Position numbers and translations under genes: made by a program
Shown here: in pieces, positions 6,188-15,400 of the stretch
Numbering within the stretch: the first letter of the stretch is position 1
Layout: each line of letters opens with the position of its first letter
Notes under the pieces: model-generated
Told to the model about the DNA's origin: nothing
The model's input: the letters and a program-made list of their open reading frames with translations, nothing else
Database searches by the model: none
Assembly: GCA_934667175.1 (NCBI GenBank)
Contig: CAKULN010000061.1
Coordinates: 1 to 16,564, forward strand
DNA from: an uncultured Bacteroidales bacterium
GTDB taxonomy: Bacteria > Bacteroidota > Bacteroidia > Bacteroidales > UBA932
Direction: 5' to 3'
DNA length: 16,564 bases

Positions 6188-7855
6188 TCAATAGCTTCCT
6201 CCTCCGATGAACCCTCTGATCAGCGATGTCGGCGGGATCTCCTTGTCCGAAACCGGCACGAAGTAATGCAGGAACTTCAGCAGCCTGTGTGCCTCGCTGT
6301 ACTCCGGACAGTTCTTCGGCACGGTTGCGAGGATCCTCTCCGCATGGGTGCGCAGCACGGCGAACTCCACGAGATAAGCCGAGTTGAACAGGACGTCCGC
6401 ATTCTCCTGGAACGGGTATATCCACTTGACCTCGGCCCTGCGCACATTCGGCCAGTTCGCGATCGACTCCCGGGCAGTGAACGCCCCCTTGAGGTAGTCC
6501 CTTACGATTCTTCGCAGCAGGCGGTTGTCGCTCGTCGGAATGCAGTTGTGGCAGTCCAGCGAGATGGAGGTGATGGTGTTTATGAATATCCTGAATTTTT
6601 CCTTGTCCGGGACCTTTTTTGTGAGACGAGGGTTCAACGCGTGCAGGCCCTCGATCAGAAGCACGGACCTTTCGCCAAGCTTTAGATTCTTGCCGTTGAA
6701 TTCTCTACGGCCTGTGACGAAGTTATATTCAGGCACTTCTACCTCCTCGCCGTCAAGCAGTTTGACGAGGTCCTTCTGGAGATATTCGTGATCCACGGTG
6801 TCGAAATTGTCGAAGTCGTAGCTTCCGTCAGGGAGTTTCGGGGTGTCAACGCGGTTGACGAAATAGTCATCGGTCGAGAACGAGATCGGGTGCAGCCCGC
6901 AGGCCTTCAGCTGGACGCTGAGCCTTTTGCAGACCGTGCTCTTTCCGCTGCTGCTCGGCCCCGTGATGAGAACCAGTTTCACAGGATTCTCCGGGTCGTT
7001 GTGACGCCTTTCGATCTCCTCGGCGATCTGGACTATCTTCTTCTCCTGAAGCGCCTCGGAGATCTGGATGAGGTCGGAGGCGTTGCCTTTCAGAATCGAC
7101 TCGTTGACGTCCCCGACATTGGAAAGCCCCATTATCCAGTTCCATTTGTGTGTCTCAGCGAACACTTCGAATGTCTTAGGCTGCTCGTGAAGCGGAGCCA
7201 AATCCTCAGGATGGTGACGATCAGGGACACGCAGCAATATTCCTCCGTGGCAGAGCTTCACACCGAATGTCTTGAGGTAGCCGGTGCTCGGAACTAGCTC
7301 ATCGTAATAATAGTCAGTCACATCGCCAAGCGAGTAGCATGTGATGTAGACCTCGCCGCACGTCTCCAACAGCTTCACCTTGTCGAGGTCTCCTGATTCC
7401 TTGAATATCCTGATTGCCTCCTCGATCTGGAGTTCCTTGCGTCTGAAAGGAATATTCTCGCTCACGAGTTCCCTCATCCTCTTTCCGATAGCCTCCACGT
7501 CCTCTTCCGTCAGGAAAGACCCGTCATTCTTGTAGACCGAACAGAAATAGCCTTTGGAAATAGGACGTCGGATGGTCATCCTGCTTTCCGGAAAGAGATC
7601 CCTTGTCGCCTTGTACAGAAGGAAGCAGAGCGAGCGGCTGTAGAAACTGCGTCCGATGTAGGTTCTGTAGTCCAGAAACTCAACGTCGCGATTGTGGAAA
7701 ACCCTGAACCTTAACCCCTCCGCCACATTGTTCACCTTGGCGGCCAGTATGTCGTAAGGCTTGTCGAACTCGAATGCCGGAGCGATGTCCAGCAGGGGAG
7801 TCCCTTCAAGGAACTCTTTGAAAGTCCCGGTGTTCTTGCAGAATATTCTTACCAT
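6188..7855 (-). CDS. TGS-linked nucleoside (uridine) kinase
   Basis: This 555-residue cytoplasmic protein combines a synthetase-like N-terminal half with a P-loop kinase. Residues about 9-68 look like a TGS domain. Residues about 69-215 (GRSFYSRSLCFLLYKATRDL ...) resemble the second accessory domain of threonyl-tRNA synthetase, but its metal-binding histidines are not evident. The kinase half has P-loop GPSSSGKS from residue 299, then STDDYFVNR, YDFDNFDTVDHEYL and LLIEGLHALN, all uridine kinase/phosphoribulokinase features. This architecture is common in Bacteroidota and Firmicutes and is annotated as nucleoside kinase, probably phosphorylating uridine or cytidine. The frame extends to 7942, but the extension runs through the promoter box TATCTTTG, so ATG 7855 is the start. 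It is divergent from the GH127 gene. Confidence 0.92.
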   Translation of the reverse strand: MVRIFCKNTGTFKEFLEGTPLLDIAPAFEFDKPYDILAAKVNNVAEGLRFRVFHNRDVEFLDYRTYIGRSFYSRSLCFLLYKATRDLFPESRMTIRRPISKGYFCSVYKNDGSFLTEEDVEAIGKRMRELVSENIPFRRKELQIEEAIRIFKESGDLDKVKLLETCGEVYITCYSLGDVTDYYYDELVPSTGYLKTFGVKLCHGGILLRVPDRHHPEDLAPLHEQPKTFEVFAETHKWNWIMGLSNVGDVNESILKGNASDLIQISEALQEKKIVQIAEEIERRHNDPENPVKLVLITGPSSSGKSTVCKRLSVQLKACGLHPISFSTDDYFVNRVDTPKLPDGSYDFDNFDTVDHEYLQKDLVKLLDGEEVEVPEYNFVTGRREFNGKNLKLGERSVLLIEGLHALNPRLTKKVPDKEKFRIFINTITSISLDCHNCIPTSDNRLLRRIVRDYLKGAFTARESIANWPNVRRAEVKWIYPFQENADVLFNSAYLVEFAVLRTHAERILATVPKNCPEYSEAHRLLKFLHYFVPVSDKEIPPTSLIRGFIGGGSY

Positions 7856-7880
7856 AAACCAAAATTGATGCGGTTTCCTA

Positions 7881-7913
7881 CAAAGATACGAACAAAAATC
7901 CTCTCCGGCAAAA
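7881..7913 (-). promoter_or_regulatory. Bacteroidota-type promoter of the nucleoside kinase
   Basis: On the minus strand TTTTG (7909-7913) is followed after 20 nt by TATCTTTG (7881-7888), a full match to the Bacteroides consensus. The -7 box lies 25 nt before ATG 7855, which predicts a leader of roughly 18-20 nt. This placement excludes the longer N-terminus. Confidence 0.85.
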
Positions 7914-8037
7914 GCGGTTTCCGTTGAAGCGAATAATCTCAAAGCAGACAGGTATGGTCAACTTCTCATATGAGGCGATTATTTATGAATATTGAGTTTT
8001 CATTATCGGCCGATGTCGGAAGTCGCTCGGAAAATGT

Positions 8038-8045
8038 TATCTTTG
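8038..8045 (+). promoter_or_regulatory. -7 box of the GH127 gene
   Basis: TATCTTTG lies 32 nt before ATG 8078 and fits TAnnTTTG. No good TTTG box is visible 19-21 nt upstream, which may mean it needs an activator. The same octamer drives the divergent kinase at 7881-7888, so the 222-bp intergenic region holds two promoters pointing apart. Confidence 0.68.
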
Positions 8046-8077
8046 TAGACTTTTGGAAATATTCAATAGTTACAATA

Positions 8078-9958
8078 ATGAAAAATGCAATCGTTTTCGC
8101 AGCAGCGGCATTGCTGCTTTCCGTCGGCGCTTTCGCACAGACTGATCTCAATCTTGAGAAGGTACACGATGTGATCGAGCCCCTTCCGGCCGGAAGTGTG
8201 ACATTCAACGGCTACTTCGCCGACGACATCCAGAACTCCATCGACCACTGGGTCAACGGAGTGATGCCTTACGACAAAGTCATCGATTATTTCATCAAGG
8301 GCCGCCCTAAGTTCGCCCTCGGCGAGATGCCTGGCAAGTGCATCCGCACCAATTCCCTCCTTTACCGCTACAATCAGGATCCTAAACTCAAGGCCTTGAC
8401 CAAGGAATTGGTCTACAAACTAATGGCCACCGAGAAGAGCAATGGCAGCATAAGCTGCACGGCAGTTGATGACCAACCAGGCAACCGTGACGGAGACATC
8501 TGGGAGAGAAAGTACGTGATGCTTGGCCTTCTTCAGTACTACACTGATGTAGAGCGGGATCCGAGGGTTCTTGCGGCGTTGGAGAAAGAGGCGAAGAGCG
8601 TGATCGACCAGGTCGGTCCTGCTCCGAAGAAGAGCATCACTGACCTTGGCTGGAGTTCGACAAAGATCGAATCATCGTCAATTCTGGAGCCGATGGTGAA
8701 ACTCTACTTCCTTACCGGAAAGAAGGAATATCTTGACTTCGCTGAATACATCGTAACAACTGGAGCCTCCAAAGGCAGCAACATCTTCCAGCAGGTCTTT
8801 GACGGGGAGCATCTCTACAATGTAGGCAAGCCGTATCCGAAGGCATACGAGATGACTTCTGTCTGGGAGGGCTTGGCTGAATATTACCGCGCCACAGGAG
8901 ACCCGAGGTGGAAGACCTGCCTTGACAACTTCTTCAATGATGTTATCGAGAATGAAATAACCATCATCGGCAACGCCGGGTCCGACATCTATTGGCCGAG
9001 ACTCAATGGTGAGGGATGGAGCAACACAGCCGTGGAGCAGACCAACCCTGACATCAAGAGGATGATGGAGACCTGTGTGGGTGTGACCTGGATGAAGTAC
9101 TGCTCACAGTACCTTCGCCTTACCGGTGATCCGACGGCGGTTGACTACATCGAGAAATATGCCTACAACGGTCTTCTGGGTGCCATGAAGCCGGACGGAA
9201 AGAGTTTCAGTTACGTTAACCTGCTGAATGGGGCGAAAGTGACCAACAGCGGTTGGGGCACCAACATTGACGGTCAGCCTGTGACCTGCTGCAACCTCAG
9301 CGGCCCATGCGGTCTGTCCTACCTTCCTTATATCGCCGCGATGCAGTCCAAGGAAGGTCCGGTGATCAACCTCTACAACGCCGGCTCCGTGACCGCCAAA
9401 ACCGCGGCAGGCAACGAGGTGAAACTTGGAATCGTCACTGAATATCCTCGCGCGAATGAGGTGCGCATCTCCGTTGAACCAGCCGCCAAGGAGAAGTTCA
9501 CCGTGAAGCTGCACATCCCGTCATGGAGCGAGAACACCTATGTCGAGGTGAACGGCAAGTATGTCGGCAAGGTAGAGGCCGGAAAATACCTCAACCTTGA
9601 GCGCAAGTGGAAGGCCGGTGACAGCATCTACATCATCTTCGACATGCGTGCGAAACTCATCAAGGCTTCAGATAAAGGCCGCAATCCGGAAGGCAAATAC
9701 TTCCAGGCCGTGCAGTGGGGACCGCTGGTTCTGGCCCGTGACGAGAACATCGATCCGGACTACAACAAGCCGGTTCAGGTTGTCGCTGACGCAAATGGTG
9801 ATGTCAAGGTCAAGATTGTCAACGCCGAGCGTCCTGGCACAAGGATGCAGTTCCTTGTACCTACCACCGAGGGAGACATCAAAATGGTTGACTACTCCTC
9901 CGTTGACTGCTGGAAAGGCAAGCACATCCAGACTTGGCTTCCTATGTTAAGAAAGTAA
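8078..9958 (+). CDS. Secreted GH127-family beta-L-arabinofuranosidase
   Basis: This 626-residue enzyme begins with a signal peptide (MKNAIVFAAAALLLSVGAFA, cleavage before Gln) and is therefore periplasmic or exported. The body is the GH127 (former DUF1680) alpha/alpha-barrel followed by beta-sandwich domains (KLHIPSWSENTYVEVNGKYV; FQAVQWGPLVLARDE). In characterised GH127 enzymes a Glu and three Cys bind zinc and one of the paired Cys is the nucleophile. The equivalents here are Glu331 and Cys333 (METCVGVTW) and Cys404-Cys405 (VTCCNLSGPCG), so it looks active. It would release beta-L-arabinofuranose from pectic side chains or hydroxyproline-rich glycoproteins. GH146, a related family, cannot be excluded. 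ATG 8078 is chosen because the frame upstream to 7970 runs through the promoter. A strong terminator follows, so it is probably monocistronic. Confidence 0.92.
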   Translation: MKNAIVFAAAALLLSVGAFAQTDLNLEKVHDVIEPLPAGSVTFNGYFADDIQNSIDHWVNGVMPYDKVIDYFIKGRPKFALGEMPGKCIRTNSLLYRYNQDPKLKALTKELVYKLMATEKSNGSISCTAVDDQPGNRDGDIWERKYVMLGLLQYYTDVERDPRVLAALEKEAKSVIDQVGPAPKKSITDLGWSSTKIESSSILEPMVKLYFLTGKKEYLDFAEYIVTTGASKGSNIFQQVFDGEHLYNVGKPYPKAYEMTSVWEGLAEYYRATGDPRWKTCLDNFFNDVIENEITIIGNAGSDIYWPRLNGEGWSNTAVEQTNPDIKRMMETCVGVTWMKYCSQYLRLTGDPTAVDYIEKYAYNGLLGAMKPDGKSFSYVNLLNGAKVTNSGWGTNIDGQPVTCCNLSGPCGLSYLPYIAAMQSKEGPVINLYNAGSVTAKTAAGNEVKLGIVTEYPRANEVRISVEPAAKEKFTVKLHIPSWSENTYVEVNGKYVGKVEAGKYLNLERKWKAGDSIYIIFDMRAKLIKASDKGRNPEGKYFQAVQWGPLVLARDENIDPDYNKPVQVVADANGDVKVKIVNAERPGTRMQFLVPTTEGDIKMVDYSSVDCWKGKHIQTWLPMLRK

Positions 9959-9977
9959 AACTTGACACATAGATCAC

Positions 9978-10019
9978 GGCAGAGGCCGCTGCGGGTTCGT
10001 TTCCGCAGCGGCCTCTGTC
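9978..10019. terminator. Bidirectional terminator between GH127 and the lipoprotein gene
   Basis: A 17-bp stem (9978-9994 with 10003-10019) with one non-Watson-Crick pair near the base encloses the 8-nt loop GTTCGTTT. It begins 19 nt after the GH127 stop and ends 19 nt before the convergent lipoprotein stop, so it can serve both. The T tracts are poor on both sides. Confidence 0.85.
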
Positions 10020-10038
10020 ACAATTCATGTTGTTCTGA

Positions 10039-10674
10039 TCAGTAGGTTCTGACGAGACTGTAGTCATCCCGGCCTCCACGCAGGACCATCACTATCGAAT
10101 CTATGGCCTTGCCGTCCTTGTAGACGATCATGTTCAATTGGCCTTGGCAGCTGCCCCATGAATATTCGGAATCTCCGATCGTGTAGGTGAGAGGCGTTTC
10201 CGGTGTGGTGAATTTGCATGAGTAGCCTTTTTGCTCTCGTCTTTCTCCATTGACTGTCACCTTCCAGCTGTGGAAATGATTGTAGTCGCCCGGCAGCATC
10301 CTTGCCGTGATTGAGTAATCGGTAGGGTAGGAGTCGTCGCCGAGGAACCAATATTCCAGCCCCTTGTTGGAGATTACCCATGTGCTGTCCTCTGCCGCTT
10401 TCTCGATCTTGACGCCAGGCATCCTGTAGGATGGGTCAAGAGGCTCAACTTCCGAGGTTTTGCTTTGAATGTTAGGTTTCACACCTAAGATTTTATATTC
10501 CAAAATCTTAAGGTTGTCGACAATCAGATTGTCGGCGATGCACATCATGTATGGACCGATGGAATAGGTCACATCTCCGTCGCTTCCTGAAAAATCTCCC
10601 TCAGCTTTGCTGCATGACGAGGCTGCGATGATTGTTGCTGCGACTAAAGTCGCGAATGTTAAAATCTTTTTCAT
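10039..10674 (-). CDS. Lipoprotein of unknown function
   Basis: This 211-residue protein starts with a lipoprotein signal (MKKILTFATLVAATIIAASSC, modified Cys at 21). The residues after the Cys, SKAEGD, are Lys/acidic as in Bacteroidota surface-export signals, so it may face outside the cell. The rest is beta-rich with many aromatics (YWFLGDD, HSWKVTVNGERREQKGYSC) and no family I recognise; an immunoglobulin-like fold is a guess. The start ATG 10674 follows the stop of the outer-membrane protein gene by 11 nt, so the two form an operon. The longer frame to 10776 merely overlaps that upstream gene. Inside it, a 9-bp AT-rich inverted repeat (10486-10510) comes from the repeated KIL-x-x-KIL codons. 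Confidence 0.75.
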   Translation of the reverse strand: MKKILTFATLVAATIIAASSCSKAEGDFSGSDGDVTYSIGPYMMCIADNLIVDNLKILEYKILGVKPNIQSKTSEVEPLDPSYRMPGVKIEKAAEDSTWVISNKGLEYWFLGDDSYPTDYSITARMLPGDYNHFHSWKVTVNGERREQKGYSCKFTTPETPLTYTIGDSEYSWGSCQGQLNMIVYKDGKAIDSIVMVLRGGRDDYSLVRTY

Positions 10675-10685
10675 GATATTCAAGT

Positions 10686-11312
10686 TTAGAATCTGTAACC
10701 TAATCCTCCTCTGATTCCGCCCATTCGGGTTCCTACCACAATCTCGAGGGTCGTGTATATTTTGTGATCCATCCATTGGAAGCCTAACGGGATCAACTCT
10801 ACGGCAGGAAGAATCTTGGAATAAGATTCGCCGCAGTCATTCCCTGCCCAAACCGAGGCTCCGGCTCCGATTCCGGCATACATTCTGAACAGCTGCCTGT
10901 TGATGAATGTGAATTTGGCCTGTCCCAACAGAGAGTAGTCATTCAAGGTCTTTTCTCCGACTTTTTTGTTGCCACGCGGGTCGAACACATTCGCCCATGC
11001 TTTGGCATAGCCCGCGCTGGCGCCGACTTTCAGCCATTTGGTGAGATATACATTGAAATCCGCTGTGTAGAAGGCGGAAAAGCCTGGGTCTCCGGTGTAG
11101 GTCTCGTAGAAATCACTGAGCTCCCTTCCGCTGTACCAGTAGCGAGACGGAAATTCGTCGCTGTCGTAAGCCATCTGCATCACACCGACCATAAGGTTGG
11201 CCTCGTACTTGTACCCTTTGACATCCCCGGAGGATGTCTGCGCTTCGGCTGGTAAAGCCATGCCGAGAAGCATCGTTCCCGCCACGCAAAGCGCTTTCAA
11301 AACAGTTTTCAT
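10686..11312 (-). CDS. Small outer-membrane beta-barrel protein, unknown function
   Basis: This 208-residue protein has a signal peptide (MKTVLKALCVAGTMLLGMALPAEA, cleavage before Gln25). The mature part shows alternating hydrophobic/polar strands typical of an 8-10 strand barrel (FSAFYTADFNVYLTKWLKVG, YSLLGQAKFTFI, IYTTLEIVVGT, GGIRGGLGYRF). It ends in Phe preceded by Tyr-Arg, the usual barrel-insertion terminus. It probably sits in the outer membrane together with the lipoprotein encoded 11 nt downstream. No family name can be assigned. No TAnnTTTG box is visible; 35 nt upstream of the ATG begins a long inverted-repeat element (11347-11423), so transcription may start within it or read through from the metallophosphoesterase. 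Confidence 0.78.
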   Translation of the reverse strand: MKTVLKALCVAGTMLLGMALPAEAQTSSGDVKGYKYEANLMVGVMQMAYDSDEFPSRYWYSGRELSDFYETYTGDPGFSAFYTADFNVYLTKWLKVGASAGYAKAWANVFDPRGNKKVGEKTLNDYSLLGQAKFTFINRQLFRMYAGIGAGASVWAGNDCGESYSKILPAVELIPLGFQWMDHKIYTTLEIVVGTRMGGIRGGLGYRF

Positions 11313-11346
11313 AATATTGTTGGTTTAAATGGTTTTCTTTGGTTTC

Positions 11347-11446
11347 GGTCGCTGAGCCTGTCGAAGCGACATGTCTAACAATCTTTGTTATATCATAATG
11401 TCGCTTCGACAAGCTCAGCGACCGGCGTATGGCAGGCTCAGCGACC
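11347..11446. repeat. Dispersed palindromic repeats forming a long inverted pair
   Basis: One copy at 11347-11372 (GGTCGCTGAGCCTGTCG...) and an inverted copy at 11398-11423 (...CTTCGACAAGCTCAG...) match at 25 of 26 positions across a 25-bp AT-rich spacer. RNA from either strand could fold into one long hairpin. A shorter third copy, GGCAGGCTCAGCGACC, follows at 11431-11446. The element occupies most of the 141-bp gap between the metallophosphoesterase stop and the outer-membrane protein start. Confidence 0.92.
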
Positions 11447-11453
11447 AGTGAAA

Positions 11454-12467
11454 TTATTTATAATATTCAGGGTAATGAGTCAGATCTTTGGTCGAGCCGT
11501 CACGGAGGCGGATGTAAGAATCAAGTTTACGCTCTCCTTCGTGGAGCACGATTACCCTGCTGCCGTTCATCCCGATGTTGTTGTAAACCGTGGCCGCACC
11601 GCTGTAGCGTCCGTAGGCCAACATTATTCCGTAGTAGCCGACAGAGCAGTCATTGTCATGGTCATGGCCGCAGAAGACAGCCATCACGTCCCCGCATTCA
11701 AGCATCTTGCAGAAAAGGCCGGAATTCATGTGCGGGCAGCAAACCGCCTCTCTGTGCGTGCCGTAAGACTTGAATCCCATGCTTTCCCTGAAAGCGTAGG
11801 AATATTCAGGTAAAGGAATATGCATGAACGCGATGGAAGGCAATGGCTTTCCGCCGTGCTCTTTGGTAAACATCACGCTGCCCTTCCCGTACCATTCAAT
11901 CTGGTCTGAATGGGCATAGCCGTAGTCATAACTCTTGACTTCCTTTTTCGAGAATGGCGATGCGCTTCCTGTGTCGAAGCACCAGATCACTGATGCCGTG
12001 GAGTCAGAGGAATGCGACTTTATTTCCATGAAACAGTTACCTTCTCCGTGCAGCCCTGGTGTGTCAAAGGTCAGACAAAGCCGATGCGACATCGCCTCTT
12101 TTAAAAGTGAAGCGTTTGTCTGATCGAACTCCTTGTCGTGGTTGCCGAACACGATTCCGTACGCGACACCGAATTTGTCTAGAGTGTCAAGAAGAGTCTT
12201 ATAGTTGTCAAGCGCCGGCTTGGCGTAGATCTGATCTCCTGTCAGCATGATAAGATCAGGTCTCTCTCCGGTCACGGCGTTTCTGATGTTCTCCCAGACC
12301 AGCGGGGTCGTGGCGTTTGACGGGATCAGATGAGTGTCCGTGAACTGGAGAATCTTGAATTCACCGTCGCCTCTGAACCTGAGCACAGGTTTGACCGGTT
12401 TCCGCGCTGTCGCCGAAAGGCAGACGGACACCAGTATGATAACTGAAAGAATCTTCTTGAAACTCAT
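11454..12467 (-). CDS. Secreted calcineurin-like metallophosphoesterase
   Basis: This 337-residue enzyme has an N-terminal signal sequence (MSFKKILSVIILVSVCLSATA). The dinuclear-metal motifs are all present in order: D44-x-H46 (FTDTHL), GD 77-78 (LTGDQ), GNHD 108-111, the His of FMHIP, and GHDH 267-270. This arrangement matches the purple-acid-phosphatase/Dcr2-like branch of the superfamily. The protein would hydrolyse a phosphate mono- or diester in the periplasm; the substrate is unknown. Its ATG is 4 nt after the GH106 stop, so the two are co-transcribed and probably coupled. Pairing with a rhamnosidase suggests, as inference only, removal of phosphate from sugars or glycopolymers. The repeat element begins right after the stop codon. 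Confidence 0.9.
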   Translation of the reverse strand: MSFKKILSVIILVSVCLSATARKPVKPVLRFRGDGEFKILQFTDTHLIPSNATTPLVWENIRNAVTGERPDLIMLTGDQIYAKPALDNYKTLLDTLDKFGVAYGIVFGNHDKEFDQTNASLLKEAMSHRLCLTFDTPGLHGEGNCFMEIKSHSSDSTASVIWCFDTGSASPFSKKEVKSYDYGYAHSDQIEWYGKGSVMFTKEHGGKPLPSIAFMHIPLPEYSYAFRESMGFKSYGTHREAVCCPHMNSGLFCKMLECGDVMAVFCGHDHDNDCSVGYYGIMLAYGRYSGAATVYNNIGMNGSRVIVLHEGERKLDSYIRLRDGSTKDLTHYPEYYK

Positions 12468-12471
12468 GGTT

Positions 12472-15400
12472 TTACTTGTCTAATGTAAGCCCTATGATCT
12501 TGACAGGTCCTAACAGACCGGCTGGAAGCAGCGGCTCATCAGGCTTGAAGAACTCCATTTGGGTGTAAGTTATCTTTTCAGTTACCCCCGGCTGGACATC
12601 TCCGACGAGGCGGTTGTGCCACATGTTGATGACCTTTACCTCGATGGTGTTGGTTCCGTTCCTCAGAGCCTTGGTGATGTCAACCTTGAACGGAGCGTTC
12701 CAGAACACTCCCAGATTCTTGCCGTTCACGGTCACTTCCGCCAGATCTTTCACTTCCCCTAAATCCAGAATGACGGAATCCTTGCTCCGGATTTCCTTCT
12801 TTTTTAGCTTGAAGGTGTTCGAATATGTCACCGCTCCGGAGAAGTACTTGATCCCAGGTTCATCGCTCTCGGTCAAAGAAGCAAGTTGATTGTAGGTCGC
12901 GCTTTCCGGCGCTCCGCGTCCCTGCTGGAACTTGACTGACCATGGAGTGTTTATCTCCACGAGGGTCTCTTCGCATGTTTCCGGCAGCTCGACTTTCGCC
13001 ACATCGGTGTCTTCTGTGAATATGACGAAGACTGACTGGTGCTGCGTCAGAGTCATCTTCACGTTGGTTCTTCCGTCTGTGGTCTCATAGCTGACCGGCT
13101 CGGTGGAAGCGTCCTCAGCGTTCCAGATCACAGGTCTCTTGCCGGAAGCCCTGAACGATGCGGTGATGTCTCTCGTGTCCTTTGAAAGGTTTGTGATCCA
13201 GTAGATTTCCCCGTTCGGGAGTGCTCTGTGCACGAACTTGATGTCCTTTCCGTTTCCGTTCGCTATAGTGAAGTCTGGCTTGAGATTCATTCTTGAAAGA
13301 ACCTTCTCGGCCGGCACTCCGGCTGTGACGTTCTTTCGCCCAGTGTTCCAGATGTCGTCCACAAGAGTCTTGAACTCTTCCTCTGTGCCGGTGTTGCTGG
13401 CGAGTTTCTGAGGCTTGGCTCCGCAGATTGTGACTCCGGCGTCAGCGAACTCCTTGATCTTGCGCAGGATGTCAATCGACATGTGCTTGACGTTAGCATC
13501 GAGCATCAGGACTTTGTACCTCATCCCGCTCGGCACGGTCAGTTCTCCGTTGTCGGCCTTGGCAAGGTCACGGATCACAGATGGGCTGAAATAGTCATAG
13601 TTGTAGCCGTAAGGAAGCGCCGGAGCCTTCTTGAGCATGATGCCTGTGACGTTGTTGTCCTCACCGTAATAGTAGGCGACATCGGCTACGAAACGGCCCT
13701 GCTGAAGCATGAAGCAACTGCGCGAGAGATAATCCGTCCAGACTTTAGCCTGATCGGCCCATGTCTGATGCCTGTCGAACCATTGTCCCCATTTGCCGAG
13801 GCCAAGTCCCGGAATCTTGTCATCAACAGGCTGATGAGGTGAGGTGTGGACCACGAACCTGTTGAGTCCGGCGGCCATCGCGGCGTCAGCCGTCGGCTTG
13901 AGCACGGCAGGGGAGAAGACCCAAGCCCCGCCTTTGTAGCCATCGGCAGTGAACGACTCAGCGGCAGCGATGTTCTGACCGTAGATGTGCGCCACGGAAG
14001 CCGATTCCCTAACGTCGGCCTCATAGCGAGTGTTGAATATGCTGCCCATCTTGTAGTCCATCCAGAACGCTGACATCGGGATCTCAGCGTACCGCTTGCA
14101 GTCCATTCCGTCCGACAGGTTGGCCCGGTAGTTCTCGTGGCTCTCCGTGTAGCGCTTCATTCCATAAGGCTTGAGAATCTCGTTCTGAAGGTCGTAGTGA
14201 TATTCAGCGATCATGTCTCCGATTGTGCGTCTCCAGTCGAAAAGGAATCTCTCGGTCTCTTCGGTGCTGTTAAGGACCATTCCTGTCAGGGCCGGCATCC
14301 AGCGGAGAAGGTCGTAGCCTTTGCGTGCCTTGAACTCCGCGAACATATTCCCTGTCCATGTCTGCGCCCCGGCCTCATAGCTGTCGGTGAGGAGATATTC
14401 AATGCCGCCTTTTCCGAGTTTCCCTCCGGAGGCATCGACATAGGTTTGGAGGTAGTTGTTGAAATATTCAGTGATGGCTTTCGGGTCGATCTTGTCCACC
14501 TCGAGTCCGGTGGCTTCCGGTGAGGCTGGGTGATTGATCTTGCCGGTCAGGCTGTAGCCGAAACGGAATATTCTCCAGTTGCCTTCTGGGGCGTTCCAAG
14601 TAAGAATGCCGTCCTTTACGTACTGTGTCAGGTCCACAACATCCTCAAGCTTTGCGGCTTCGGTGCTGTGAGGCGTGTCCTCCATCCAGAGCAGGCGGTA
14701 GAAACTGTTGCCGGCCTTGTCACCAGCGAGTTGGATCCTTGTCACAGTCGAGAGGGCGAACTGGGATATTCCGAACTCGCAGTCCTTCTTTCCGCCATTG
14801 TCCTTAAGGCTGAGTCTGAAATATTTGGCTGTAGTAGTCGGAATCGCGTAGGTTCTTTGTGCCGTGGCCTGATAGGAGAGGTTGATGCTCTTGAAGTGGA
14901 CTCCGTCATCGCTGTACTGTAGTTCCTTTGTGTGTGCGTAAGGGTTGGAGTCTTTTCTGAGTTCAGAGACGACCACGGCCTTGATTGTCTGAGGCTCTGC
15001 GAATTCGTACTGGAGCCAGCAACGGCCATTTTTGTCGGCTTTGACATCGAGGTAGCCGCCAACACTGTCACCGGTGATTCTTTCTAGCATTTCCTCGCTG
15101 GTGGCCTCACAGCCGCTGGAGGTTATTTTCGGATGCAAATCCTTGAGGTTGATGTCTTTGTCGCTGAGTTTTACTCCTACTACTGCTATGTCCCTGTAGA
15201 ACTTTTTCTTAAAGAAAACCTGCGAGATCGCATCGAACGAGCCTGTGAAATCCAGGAACGGTCCGGTGATGTCGAACCCTTCCGGCAGTTTGACTGAGAC
15301 CGGCTTTCCACCCTTGACTTCAATTTGTCTCCAGACGAGTTTCTTCATTGCATCCTCGTCTTTGACCCAAGGCCCTCCGGTCTCACTCCAGCCCGGTGAA

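Noticed and set aside
7970..8077. A 36-residue N-terminal extension of the GH127 protein
   Set aside because: It runs through the TATCTTTG promoter box and would place the signal peptide internally; ATG 8078 gives a normal signal peptide.
7856..8077. Possible riboswitch or structured leader in the kinase/GH127 intergenic region
   Set aside because: Both predicted leaders are shorter than about 30 nt, too short for a known riboswitch, and no conserved fold is visible.
10486..10510. AT-rich inverted repeat TAAGATTTT/AAAATCTTA inside the lipoprotein gene
   Set aside because: It follows from a repeated Lys-Ile-Leu coding pattern and sits mid-gene; I see no reason to call it a regulatory site.
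13483..13842. Long open frames antisense to GH106 (and similar ones opposite other genes)
   Set aside because: They are shadows of real genes, lack promoters and recognisable protein features, and arise easily in coding DNA of this composition.
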